From Cladorhizidae sp. MBARI D1340-BT2 (Eukaryota; Porifera; Demospongiae; Poecilosclerida; Cladorhizidae): 64,000 nucleotides of DNA. The notes below the pieces were generated by a model that was given only the letters and a program-made list of their open reading frames with translations, was not told where the DNA came from and did not search any database. This document shows, one piece after another, positions 23,001 to 32,428 of the stretch; the first letter of the stretch is position 1, and each line of letters begins with the position of its first letter. Location of the stretch: assembly GCA_028752905.1 (NCBI GenBank), contig JAQNBH010000010.1, positions 21,890,570 through 21,954,569 of the forward strand, in the 5' to 3' direction. The position numbers and the translations under genes are program-made.

Positions 23001-24216
23001 CAAGGCGGACGTCACGGTCCAATCCAGCCTTAACCTCATCCTGCCAGTGGATGGGGACGGTGATGGGGGTGTGGCATGGTTTGGGGACGGCGTTGGGGTC
23101 GATGCTCAATGAGAGCAGAGGTCCGGCCATCATAGGGAGGGGCTGATGCTCACAAATGTTGAATGAGCTCGACGCATACGTCTGTAGTAGGTGTTGCTCG
23201 AGACGTGCCCTGTTCTCCGGTGTGGCTGGGTAGGGAAGGCCTGTGGGGCGGGGCGGGGGCGGTGATCTTGTAGGGCAAGAGCAAGGTCGTCTCGCCTGGT
23301 TGATCAGTGGGGTGTCATCGCTAGTCCGGGGTGGGTTGACTCCCGGTCGCCTCTCTGGGGGCATTGTAGCGGTACTTGGGGCTCTTGCAGCGTCTCCATA
23401 CGCCCTCTTTAAGGGTCTCTCTGCTGGTGGTGTCGGTTGAGTGGTCTGGGAGATCTGGGCAGCGTTGGGGCTGGGCCTGTTGTCTCGGGTGGTCGATGAT
23501 CCGGACGGGAAGTCTCTTGGGATCATGTCCAGGTCGGCCAGGGTGGCCATGCTTAAGTATATCTGGGATGCCTCAGGACTGAAGTATACCATCTGGCGCG
23601 TTTCCTTGCCAGATGGGATTTTGAGACGCAGCAGAGCCGCCCCGAGGATGGGGAGGTTGTTTCCACTGGCTGACTTCATTGTCAGGTTGACAGGGATGAG
23701 GTCGTTTGGGCCAAGGTGCAGCTTGGACATGAGGTCCGGTCCGGCCAGGCAGCTCTGGCAGCCGGTGTCCGCGAGTGCCGTGGTGCGTATGTGTCTGGAC
23801 TCTTGGGGCAGTGTGTGGCCATGGTTCCTGAAGTCCTCTGCGTGGGAGGAGACTAGGATGGCGATCACGGGTTGCGAGGGAGAGTGTTTTTGTATCCAGG
23901 ATGAGGTGTCACTCTGCCATGTTTGGTGAGGCAGGGTACCTTCTGACATTCCCTGAGCCATTTCGGAGAGGGCGGATTCATGTTCCGTTCGCTGCCAGCA
24001 TACTGAGGCTGTGTGGTGCTGCCTGCCACATGATATGCAGGTGCTGCCGAAAGCCGGGCAATGGATCCGACGGTAGGCAGTCTTTCTCTTGCTCGCCATG
24101 CCCGCGTTAGCCGCAGTAGGTGCACGGTCCTGATGGTTGTGCTGCCTGGGGTCTGGGCTTCCGTTGTTGGCGAGGTGGAGTGTTGCCACGTCCCCTGGGT
24201 GGGGTGGGGAGTTCAC
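19993..24216 (-). CDS. pol: Ty3/gypsy-type Pol polyprotein (PR-RT-RNaseH-INT), 1407 codons
   Basis: Multi-enzyme polyprotein of an LTR retrotransposon: it would process itself, copy RNA into DNA and integrate the product. Visible in order: CCHC zinc knuckle (C60, C63, H68, C73); retropepsin DTG at 150-152; reverse transcriptase, with first catalytic Asp in FDAWNGYH (D470) and the YxDD box present as CIDD (530-533); RNase H with D680, E730, D758, D805; integrase zinc finger H944, H947, C977, C980 and catalytic core D1008, D1060, E1096 with exact DD35E spacing. RT-RNaseH-INT order is that of Ty3/gypsy (Metaviridae). The C-terminus is a long Pro/Thr/Ser-rich tail. No stop or frameshift interrupts the 4.2 kb, so pol looks recently active. 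It overlaps the gag frame by 110 bp in the +1 frame. The first ATG may not be the true start; Pol is probably made by frameshift from Gag. Confidence 0.93.
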   Translation of the reverse strand: MNSPPHPGDVATLHLANNGSPDPRQHNHQDRAPTAANAGMASKRKTAYRRIHCPAFGSTCISCGRQHHTASVCWQRTEHESALSEMAQGMSEGTLPHQTWQSDTSSWIQKHSPSQPVIAILVSSHAEDFRNHGHTLPQESRHIRTTALADTGCQSCLAGPDLMSKLHLGPNDLIPVNLTMKSASGNNLPILGAALLRLKIPSGKETRQMVYFSPEASQIYLSMATLADLDMIPRDFPSGSSTTRDNRPSPNAAQISQTTQPTPPAERPLKRAYGDAARAPSTATMPPERRPGVNPPRTSDDTPLINQARRPCSCPTRSPPPPRPTGLPYPATPENRARLEQHLLQTYASSSFNICEHQPLPMMAGPLLSLSIDPNAVPKPCHTPITVPIHWQDEVKAGLDRDVRLGVLEKFPLGTPDTWCHRMVICTKKDGSLRRTINFQELNKHATRETHHCASPFHQARGNTKKTIFDAWNGYHSVALSPADRHFTTFITPWGRYRYCSAPQGYIASGDAYTARYDAIVSHISRKTKCIDDALIWSESIEEAYHQATEWLDICARNVITLIPRRFHFAQDEVEFAGFTITPSEVRPSQKYLEAFTGFPTPKNITDVRAWFGLVNQVAYAFSMAPTMQPFWDLLKPTNPFLWNEQTQRAFDLSKTTICQKIAEGVTIYDKSRPTCLATDWSKDGIGYWLFQKHCQCPSREILCCQEGWKVVLVGARFTHSAESRYAPIEGEALAVADALEKARHFVLGCSDLQIAVDHKPLLKIFGDRSLEDIHNTRLRNLKEKTLPYRFQMIYIPGIRNHTSDALSRHPSGDRLPAKLYLQDDNHSDTSRMNPSGIPKCHVASLSTTSEDADELATALCAAVHHIPITWETLQVATVADPALRLLSEVIEGGPPEARHHMPAIIREYFPILDTITNVDGVLVKGERIIIPLALRQRCLDALHAAHQGTTSMYERAQTSLYWPGMSKEITATRQHCATCNGNAPSQPAMPSTTPADPQYPFQHMCADYFHHGGFAYLVLVDRYSNWPVVTRSTNGAEGLCQVLRDTFATYGIPESITSDGGPEFASHTTRDFLSSWSVHHRTSSAYNPHANCRAETAVKTTKRLIAGNTGPGGTLSDDFHLALLQYRNGPSSDTGMPPAQCLFGRATRDLLPGLPATYRPHQDWTSRLDLRERALSRRQVTGRARWNEHTQGLSPLRCGDTVMIQNQTGRHPTKWDKSGTVVEVLQYHQYAVRTDGSGRLTTRNRRYLRRFNPFTTSPNPFTVTRQPTRSTTPTPVTTQDRQPAPTQPPTSTATTPPTADSSHNDHHPRPLPRPASPPHPQQPAPLPPPASAPPKTQPQPTYASVAKTPARPTPLPQRSLALPPTPPPPGSHSCTTQEQKRPKANRQAWLQTEKLITRALASAWGG

Positions 24217-24728
24217 GTTGAGATGGTGGGCGTTGTTGCCGCCTGTATTGTGACGTCACGGCATCAGAACCGTGGTCGTCAAGGGCATGTGCGTTGTTAG
24301 GGGTCGACATCGTCATGGCTGATTTCTTCCCCGCTGCTCTTACTTCAATGAAGCGGATGGTGTCCTCTACGCACATGTCCTGGTCAGGATGCTTGAGCAG
24401 ATCTTCTTGGATCTCTGCATCCGCCAGGCCTATGCAGAGTTGGTCAGCCACCCGCTCCTCGCCCTGGTTCACCACTCCATCACAATCGGGGCACTTCTTC
24501 AAAAAGCGACATACCTCAGCTTGTCCCCGGAGGCGTGCAGCGAATGCTCGGATGGGTTCAGTACGGTCCTGTGTCATTCTTGATAAGGCTACGCGAGCCA
24601 CCTTCGTGTTCTCGGCCGTCACTGCGAGGGATTTTATGGCTGCAAGTAAGTCCTTCTCTGTCATACCCTCAATTGGTAAGGGACCGCCCGTATTTCTGGT
24701 GACATCGCGCCCGAGGTTAGTCGCAGCA
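24107..24728 (-). pseudogene. gag: Ty3/gypsy gag, C-terminal part
   Basis: Capsid/nucleocapsid precursor of the same element. The open frame (185 codons from the ATG at 24664) gives a helix-rich capsid-like segment (RTEPIRAFAARLRGQAEVC, AEIQEDLLKHPDQDM) and a basic Pro/Arg/Gln-rich tail before ending at a TAA. Sequence upstream of that ATG, back to about 24728, is also open in this frame and continues the protein. The TAA falls inside a CCHC-like motif: CTYCG is followed by the stop, and a correctly spaced His lies just beyond in the same frame. The 5' part of gag is in another frame (24717-24893), so the gene as it stands is broken at about 24720. Short for a Ty3 gag even when both parts are counted. 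Confidence 0.8.
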
Positions 24729-24893
24729 CTCTAGTAACTGTATGGTAAGGTCCTGACCTGTCAGTTGTACTGATGTAACGTATGATCGCCATCTCTGTAG
24801 AAAGTAGGTCCAGGCTTCCGTTGTTCCCCCTGATGTTAGTTCTGGACGCTTCACCGGAGCTGGTTTAGCTCTGGGGTTGGTCCGGTGGTTCAT
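24717..24893 (-). pseudogene. gag: Ty3/gypsy gag, N-terminal part, out of frame with the rest
   Basis: Starts with ATG at 24893 and reads MNHRTNPR, then TEAWTYFLQRWRSYV and TIQLLECCD before a TAA. The coding sense resumes one base out of register in the downstream gag frame, so a single-base indel near 24720 disrupts gag. The ATG is only about 8 bp from the satellite block that starts at about 24901, leaving no room for a 5' untranslated leader, primer-binding site or LTR. Confidence 0.75.
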
Positions 24894-24900
24894 GGCGTAT

Positions 24901-26575
24901 TTTAGAGCGTTTTGGGGAAAAACTGTCTGAAATCGCTCAATCTTTTCAAAATGGCACAATAGTCTCCTCTTCAACATTATGGAACTGTTTCTACTCTTAA
25001 AATGACAGAAAATGTCTTTTGGTGAGAAATCTCCCCTAAACAAGCTCTATTTTGCTTTTTGAGGAAAAACTGTCAAAATTATGGAACTGTTTTCTACTCT
25101 TTAAACGACATGTCTTTTGTCGAGAAATCCGTTTTTAACCGAAAGAAGCTCTATTTTGCTCCATTGGAGGAAAAACTGTCTGACATCGTTCAATTTGTCA
25201 AAATAGCCCATTAGCTTCCTCTTCAACATTATGGAACTGTTTCTACTCTTTAAACTACAGAAAATGTCTTTCGGACAGAAATCTTCTCTATTTTGCTCCA
25301 ATTGGAACGTTTTTGTGCGTTTTGAGGAAAAATGTCTGAAATCGCTCAAAATGGGCACATTAGCTTCATTTTCAAGTGTTTCTACATTTAAACGACAGAA
25401 AATATCTTGAAATCCTCCGTTTTTACCGCTATTTTGCTCCAATTTGAATGTTTTTGATAGTTTTGAGGAAAAACTGTTTGAAATCGCTCAATCTAGTAAA
25501 AATGGGCAATTAGCTTCTGTTTCAACATTATGGAACAATTTTTACTCTTTAAACGACTGAAAATTTCTTATGGTAAAAAATCTCAACTTTTTAACGTTCA
25601 ATTGGGACTTTATTGAGCGTTTTGAGGAAAAACTGTCTGAAGTCGCTCAATCTTCTCAAAATGGCACACTAGTTTCCTCTTCAACATTATGGAACTGTTT
25701 CTACTCTTAAAATGACAGAAAACGTCTTTTCCCCTTTTAACCGAAAGAAGCTCTATTTTGCTCCAATTGGGATGTTTTTGAGCGTTTTGTGGAAAAACGG
25801 TCTGAAATCGCTCAATCTTGTCAAAAATGGCACTAACTTCTTTTTCAACATTATGGAACTGTTTCTAAACGACTGTCTTTTGTTGAGAAATGTTCCGTTT
25901 TTAACCGAAAGAAGCTCTATTTTGCTCCATTGGAGTGTTTTGAGGAAAAACTGTCTGAAATCGTTCAATCTTGTCATAATAGCCCATTAGCTTCCTCTTG
26001 AACATTATGGAACTGTTTCTACTTTTTAAATGACAGAAAACGTATTTTGGTGTGAAATCTCCCCTTTTGCTCAAATAGGGATATTTTTCAGCGTTTTGAG
26101 GAAAAACTGTCTGAAATCGCTCATTCTTGTCAAAATGGGCACATTTGCTTACTCTTCAACATTACGGAACTGTTTCTACTCTTTAAACTACAGAAAATGT
26201 CTTTTGGTGAGAAATCTGATATATTTTGATCCAATTGGGACCATTTAGAGCGTTTTGAGGAAAAACTGCTCAATCTTGTCAAAATAGCATAATAGCTTCC
26301 TCTTCAAAATTATGGAACTGTTTCTACTCTTAAAATTACATAAAACGTCTTTTGGTGTGAAATCTCCCTTTTTAACCGAAAGAAGCACTATTTTGCTCCA
26401 ATTGGGACGTTTTTGAGCGTTTTGAGGTAAAACTGTCTGAAATCGTCAAAATAGTACATTAGCTTCCTCTTGGAACTGTTTCTACTCTTTAAAATGTTTC
26501 TACTCTTTAAATGACAGAAAACATTTTTTGGTGTGAAATCTCCCATTTTTAACCAAAGAATGTTCAAATGGCACC
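24901..26575 (+). repeat. Satellite block 5, forward orientation
   Basis: The same unit family as the palindrome interior: TTCAACATTATGGAACTGTT, GAGGAAAAACTGTCTGAAAT and GCTCTATTTTGCTCC recur. Segments match particular palindrome monomers closely: 25136-25260 resembles 2170-2310, and 25250-25500 resembles 2455-2720. The two satellite locations were therefore exchanged or co-amplified after monomers had diversified. It abuts the gag start of the Ty3/gypsy element. Confidence 0.92.
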
Positions 26576-26805
26576 TGTGAAGATATGTTGAATAAATCAT
26601 ACGTAGACACGCATGGCAAAACCAAGTTTTTCATCAAACTCCCATCTGAGGTCTTACTTCACTTGCCAACTCCCTTCCACCCTCCCACTGAATGTAGGGA
26701 GGGAGGTGGAGATGGTTAAAAAAAAAATTAATATTTTATCTCGAGATCCAAGTGTATAGTGCACACCAAATAATTTGAGCATTCTTTACACACTCAATAT
26801 TATGT
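26576..26805. other. Short unassigned stretch
   Basis: Non-satellite sequence between satellite block 5 and the right inverted repeat. No gene or signal recognised. Confidence 0.4.
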
Positions 26806-27489
26806 GTGAAGTAGTTGCCACATGTAGCATTAAACATGATTGTGAAGGAAGGAAGTTTAGGCAAAGTCATCTTGATATTTTTGAACAGAAGCTGGTAAGA
26901 CTTGAAGCTGCATTGCATAGTTTTACCAACTATAAATTTGCAGACGCTTGAAAGGCACCCGCCCACGCTCCACCCGCAAAAACACCCTTATATTTCAACA
27001 AAAACATATGTCTGGCAGCTTCTCATTGGTCTAATTGGAGGTTTTGGTTGCTGTTAGTTCCCAATACTCTTGAGCACGCCTTCAAATCGAAGTAAATCAG
27101 GAGACTTAGAAAAAAATTAAATTCACCTTCAACCATCGCTGTTCTTTTCCATGGTTAAATCTTTTCCATGGTTAAAATAGTTCATAATAATTTCAGTTCT
27201 AGAAGACTCCAACTTTTCCATGCAAGAGCTGCAAGTCTAATAATTATGTTTTTGATCGGGAGGAAAAGATCACTGGTATCAATTGCCATATGCAATTATC
27301 TAGTTCGTGTGCTGAATTATAAGCAGAACAAGTGACCACTCAATTGATTTAATGAAAATCATGTTCTACTCTGGTTTTCATTGGTGGAGGACTCCTATGC
27401 AACTTTTAACATGCCCTTGAAAGAGGCTTTACTCGTCCTCTATCGAGTGGCCTACTCTAATAACTAAACAACAAGTGTAGCTACACAGT
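26806..27489 (-). repeat. Right inverted repeat of the 12-kb composite structure
   Basis: Reverse complement of 15449-16230, ending GTGTAGCTACACAGT at about 27489. It lacks the ~130-bp segment present in the left copy and carries its own small insertion around 26985-27010. Both copies share the GGAGCGTGGGCGGGTGCC segment. Confidence 0.88.
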
Positions 27490-29114
27490 TATCATGTAGA
27501 CTAATTTTGTAACCGATGGTGTATATATTTTAACTAAATGGTAAATGATCACCCAGTTTGTAATGAAGGGTGTACGGATTGTTAACTGGTTGTGGTCTAC
27601 TCTTGTTTGGTTTAAAGGTTTTCTCTGCTCGTTTGTTCTGTATTAATTATCATAGTTAAGCAGTGGACTACCCTCAAGACTTCAGGCTCTTCAGGGCTTG
27701 TTAACACTATTATTGTTTTATGCAATCCATATCACCACATACATGTCTTCTGATATTGTTGACTTTATCCATGGAGAGTTAGCTACAACCTTCTTCATAG
27801 ATTTGAGTTGCACTGGAGAACCAAACAGCAGATGCTTTTGTAGAGGATCGGCTTATGGTACCTTAGGAATTGGTAATGGTATCCACGGAGCGAGAACTCT
27901 ATAAACCGAACAGCAGAACTGAGTGCACATCATTTGTTATAAACTATGTGAGGCCTTACTGATTATAAATAAAACATGAGCTGCTAGACTGACAGCATAA
28001 TTGACCACCATGCTACCCATGCCTTTTTAAATAACAGTCATGGATGCAGACTGGAATATTTGGGTTACTAACAATGGATCAACTGCATGCAAGTTATGTT
28101 GGAAAGGTAGTGATGAAGAAAAAAAATCTTTGATGGAGTTTCACCCTCCCGCACAATTTATATGGGTTTTTGTTTGTGCTGTCAAGGTACTAACTTAGTG
28201 AAGGATTCAGGCACAAACATGGAGCCTTTTTGGACTATATAATTGGTTCAAATCACCATTTAGACTGCCAAGGAGCTGCCAATGAGTTTTAGCCAAGAAT
28301 GGAGCTTTGGTCTTTTGGGAGGGTTACCAACTCTCATTTCAAAATAATTATAAAGAGTACAACCCACTTCTTGATAATCCAACAAACTTTAGACCCAATT
28401 AATAGTTCACAAAGCTTGTAGTTCACCTATTGCTTTTGAAATGTATCAAAACTGAACATGCTGGTGGGAGTGCAGTACAGCTTCTGCTGATACTGAGATG
28501 AAAAGCTTACTGTTATATATCAAGAAGCATAAGTAGGTTACCAAATTTGCTGAATCCAGGGAAGATTCAAGCAGAAGGCCTTGAGATCACCAACCAACAC
28601 AGAATGGTACAATTGGCAAGGTCAGAGAGAGATCACTAATTTTTTGCAACTAGTTCTCAAGTTTCGACTATATATGTGTGGGGCAATTTTGATAGCTCTT
28701 TTAACCCACTCACCATCAATAGCACCATATGGTGCTCTGGGTTTCGTTTATGCACAATGATTTTTACATCACAAAAGAGCTTATTTTCCATTCTATTTAT
28801 TTTGAGAATGTCACTTCTAGGTGACAAAGGGGGAAAAGTCTTGAAATGTAGACTGTTCGCAGTTTTGACAACCCAAAATGACAACCCAAAAAATGACGGC
28901 AACTTAGTCTAGCAAAAGTCATTTTTCTAGTGATAGGTGGTGCTCTTGACTTGTCTGGAGATCAGCAAGGGAAAAGATTGTGGCACCACTTCTTACTTGG
29001 GTGAGCCTCCTTCCGAATGTGAAGCCTTGGATAATATGGTCACAATAGTAGAAACTGTTAGAATTGCATTTCTGAAGGAGTTCAAGTACTTGTTTGGAGG
29101 ATTCTAATCGTTTG
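27490..29114. other. Unassigned sequence
   Basis: No recognised gene. Open frames at 27698-27904 (+) and 28657-28912 (both strands) show no domain. Around 28330-28620 the plus strand gives NYKEYNPLLDNPTNFRPN followed by frame breaks, which looks like a decayed coding relic of unknown family. Confidence 0.4.
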
Positions 29115-29250
29115 GGTACCCGTGGCTCAAAGGTTGAGTAACAACGCTCGGAAAGCAGAAATCAAGGGTTTAAATGCTGCGTGCCGGTCCAAGAATATTT
29201 TTCCTGATTTCACCGACCCACCCGTGTCTTCAGTTTTCAGTTTATAATCC
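29115..29250 (+). mobile_element. tRNA-derived SINE-like element
   Basis: CCCGTGGCTCAAAGGTTGAG resembles a tRNA 5' half: a GCTC...GAGT D-arm containing a pol III A box. After CGCTCGGAAAGCAGAAATC comes GGGTTTAAATGC, a B-box-like T-arm. The spacing of about 73 bases from start to B-box arm fits a tRNA, followed by an unrelated tail. Several stem pairs are broken, so this is not a functional tRNA gene. Confidence 0.45.
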
Positions 29251-30476
29251 TAATGAGCAATTATTTGGGTGTGTCTTTTTGCTATTTGTCTCCATGGTTA
29301 CAATTGGAAGGATGGTTACTGTAACTAATTGACACCGAGCTACTCGGTTACAACTGGAGGGGCAGTTCCTAAGAGTAGTAATATTATGATAGTCTATAGA
29401 TTTTTTGTGCTTTTGTCATGAAGGTACTGATTTCCTCGATTAGAGCACACGCCATTTACTCTCTTGAATGAAATAGTATGTGTCCTTGATTAGACTGCAG
29501 AACACGCAAACTCTAGAGAAAATGCTCCGTCTGAAGTGGGTGTGCTTGGCAATTTTTCACCAAATAGTGGTAATCAAAACCTTTAAAAGTTGCAGCATTT
29601 CAGTGGCTAGAGATAAGTTTCATGATGAGGGCATTCAATGCTTGAAGCCCGTGCAAGTAAGAGAAACTGCTGCAGGAAATATCGTCAGTGAGACAGACAA
29701 GCTCCACAGAAAAGAGGCGGGAGAGACTGACAAATGACGATACCTTTTGCAAGTGACGAAGCTGACCATATATGAAGAAGATGAAACTAGAATAGAGGCA
29801 ATAGCTCGAGCATGAACACAGCTATTATCATCACCTGTTTGAGCTCAGGGTTTTATCTCGTGAAACTTGTGTGCGTGCCTATTAGGCATGTTGAAATAAT
29901 AGAGTGCTCCCTCGAATAGATGGAATAATATGTGCAGCTAGACAGCTCATGAAATGAATAGAAATGTGAGTTGTAATCGAGCAAGTGCGCAGCTGCTCTG
30001 TTATCACATTGAAGTTGGAATTTCACAAGCGTTAAGATTGAGTTGATAGTACTTACTGTTTCTTTAAACTAGAAACAGTTTGGACACTGACGGTCTTTGG
30101 AGTTTGAGTTTGATGCTTAGGTTAATATCATTAAATCTATGCAAAACTTAAGTATGCTAGCTAAAGAACAAGATGTATATATAAAATGCCCCTTGAGGAC
30201 AAATGTTAAGTTTATTTAGAGGTCGGCCAGTTCACTATCTTTGCGTAGGATCAAGACACACTTGAAGTATTTTCGGAGCTAATAATAGCCAAAAGCTGAG
30301 GATTGTAAACGCCACTAGCACAGTGAGCAGCTAAGATGAACTTTTTATTTAGTGGCATTTTGGGAATTCAGAGAGTAATACTCTAAAATAACTTTGTGCA
30401 AAAATAAGAATTTCACATATACATGGTAATACAGAATTACAAACTGAAAACAGGCATTCAAGCACTGAGGTGTTAA
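29251..30476. other. Unassigned sequence
   Basis: The 85-codon open frame at 29480-29737 (+) has no recognised domain. No other structure seen. Confidence 0.4.
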
Positions 30477-30713
30477 ACAAGGCTCTAATCACTAGTAAGA
30501 ATGGCACATTCTAAACATGGAAAAAAATAATGAGAACTTAAATCTCTTCTGACCATTTTGTCTTTATACTGCGTACGGGTCTATGGGATGCCAAACAAGG
30601 CTCTAATCACTAGTAAGAATGGCACATTCTAAACATGGAAAAAAATAATGAGAACTTAAATCTCTTCTGACCATTTTGTCTTTATACGTACGGGTCTGGG
30701 TCTATGGGATGCC
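30477..30713. repeat. 120-bp tandem duplication
   Basis: CAAGGCTCTAATCACTAGTA through TTGTCTTTATAC and the GTACGGGTCTATGGGATGCC end occur twice in direct tandem, with only a few differences (a GGTCTGGGTCTATG expansion in the second copy). Recent by its identity. Confidence 0.9.
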
Positions 30714-31639
30714 TTTAGATTTTGTTTGAAGTTCTTCAATATCTTAACTGCAGACCTTCCTAAAGCTATGAGATATGAAAAGGAGTGAGTGAGAGATAAG
30801 ACATGAGTATTATTAACTGCAATGGATTTTTAAAGTAGCATGGAAGAGATGCCAGTTTACTTATGCCCCAAAGCTGGAATGTGTTTTTAAAGTAGAAGGA
30901 ACGTGCTTACCAAGAGATGCCAGCTCACTCTCATTTTCTTATCGAAGAGGACCTTTTACTGCAGTTTAATATTGTAATGTGTTATTACCAGCCATGGTGC
31001 ATGAAGCATGGTAAACCAGTCACCATCCATTGGTATATGTAGTGAAAAATCACTGTTTGTTAGGCATCATTTGTGACTATATCAACTCCTCAAAAGACGG
31101 TGTTTTCCCAAAGTTGACGACTAATAATGTGATGTCCACATGTTAGACTATCCAAGCTTGCACTCTACAGAGAGATGGAGGCCTTAACCTAACATCATTG
31201 TAGACTGTTAAAATGACCATGTCTAGAGGAAGCTCTGTATTGTGAAGGAAACTAAAACATCCTATCTAAGCAAGTTTCTATCTACGGGTCTAGACAAAGA
31301 ATTTGTAGAATAGAGAAAATATTAGGAGAGTCTGAGTCTCTTGGCAGTCATATAATCTGTAGAATAGTTAAAGAGAACTCATGATTTAAAATATCCTAAG
31401 CACCGATAAAACTTCCTAGGTCAGGTGAGCTATATTCTACCTGGGCAAATAATCTAATCTTCAAAATGCTGAGTGCCTTAGGACCATCGCACCTAAGTGC
31501 AGGATATAGAATGATGACAGTAAATGAGGTAAGGTGACTTATTCTCTAATAAACACAATGACATCATATCTGATGAACATTAAGTTAATGTTATATGTTA
31601 AATTGCTTGGTTATGGTGGAGTGGGAGGGGGGGCGGGCG
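30714..31639. other. Unassigned sequence
   Basis: No coding signal or repeat recognised. Confidence 0.4.
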
Positions 31640-32345
31640 GAATGCCATAAATCAGCACTGCAAAATGCACCCACACATTTGCACCATGACCTCATTACTC
31701 ACACTGTCCACTTCCTTCCCAAACAACAACGCCACCTTCCCCTCAGTGCCCACCATCTCAAACTCCTCCAACCATATTCCAGCTCCTTCAATTCTCTTCA
31801 TTCAATTAACATTTTTCGTTCCCTTCCAAATTCAGCACTGCCTATTAGAAAGTGCTCCACATCTTCCTGTATTGTAACACAACTTGCATCTATCATCTTT
31901 ACACAGCCTACATCTCTGCAATAGAAATGCTGACTCTGTCCTCAACCTATACATCAACCTCACTCCCTCATATCCCTGTAATGACTTTGTATACCTTTCA
32001 GCTCCATCACCTTTTGCCAACCTATACCACTTCAAACTGCTCATACTCTCAACATCCTCCTCCCAATCACACACATTTCTCTTCATCTTCACCTTCCATT
32101 GCCTCACTGACCCTAGCTCAGCATTCAGATCGTATTTCCTCCTCAACAGTATATATTCTTCCCACCATCCTATCCCTCCATCCATTCTTGGCTTGTCTGC
32201 CACAATTTTTACCAGTCTAACACCTCCACCTGTGCAACCTCCTACCACAGACAATTATTTTCTCCTCCCTCCTTTCTGCCAACTTCCTCAATCCCAAGTC
32301 CCCCAGCACTGCCACTCCGGTCACCATGTTGCTAGCCTCTATTAA
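31640..32345 (-). pseudogene. LINE 3'-end fragment (C-terminus of a non-LTR retrotransposon ORF2)
   Basis: Minus strand, frame of 32254-31832: KWYRLAKGDGAERY, RLMYRLRTESAFLL, then CRLCKDDRCKLC, a CX2CX4CX2C zinc-binding pattern. After a frame change the next segment reads EDVEHFLIGSAEF and ends at a stop. A Cys cluster followed by an E-D-V/I-E-H-F-L segment is the usual C-terminal signature of several animal LINE ORF2 proteins and some retroelement-derived reverse transcriptases. Several stops and at least one frameshift make it a relic; the RT and endonuclease domains are absent here. Confidence 0.7.
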
Positions 32346-32428
32346 TAGCCTCTTGTGTGCGCTAGCCTATATGGTCATCCACCTTGTTTTAATGAGTGGC
32401 TTATTAAACACCAGTAACTTCTTGGCAT

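Noticed and set aside
20121..24125. Plus-strand and alternative-frame open frames across the Ty3/gypsy region
   Set aside because: Shadows of the intact minus-strand pol and gag frames; no domains.
19810..24900. A complete LTR retrotransposon with paired LTRs
   Set aside because: No direct repeat flanks the coding region: one side runs into satellite, the other into the DIX pseudo-exon.
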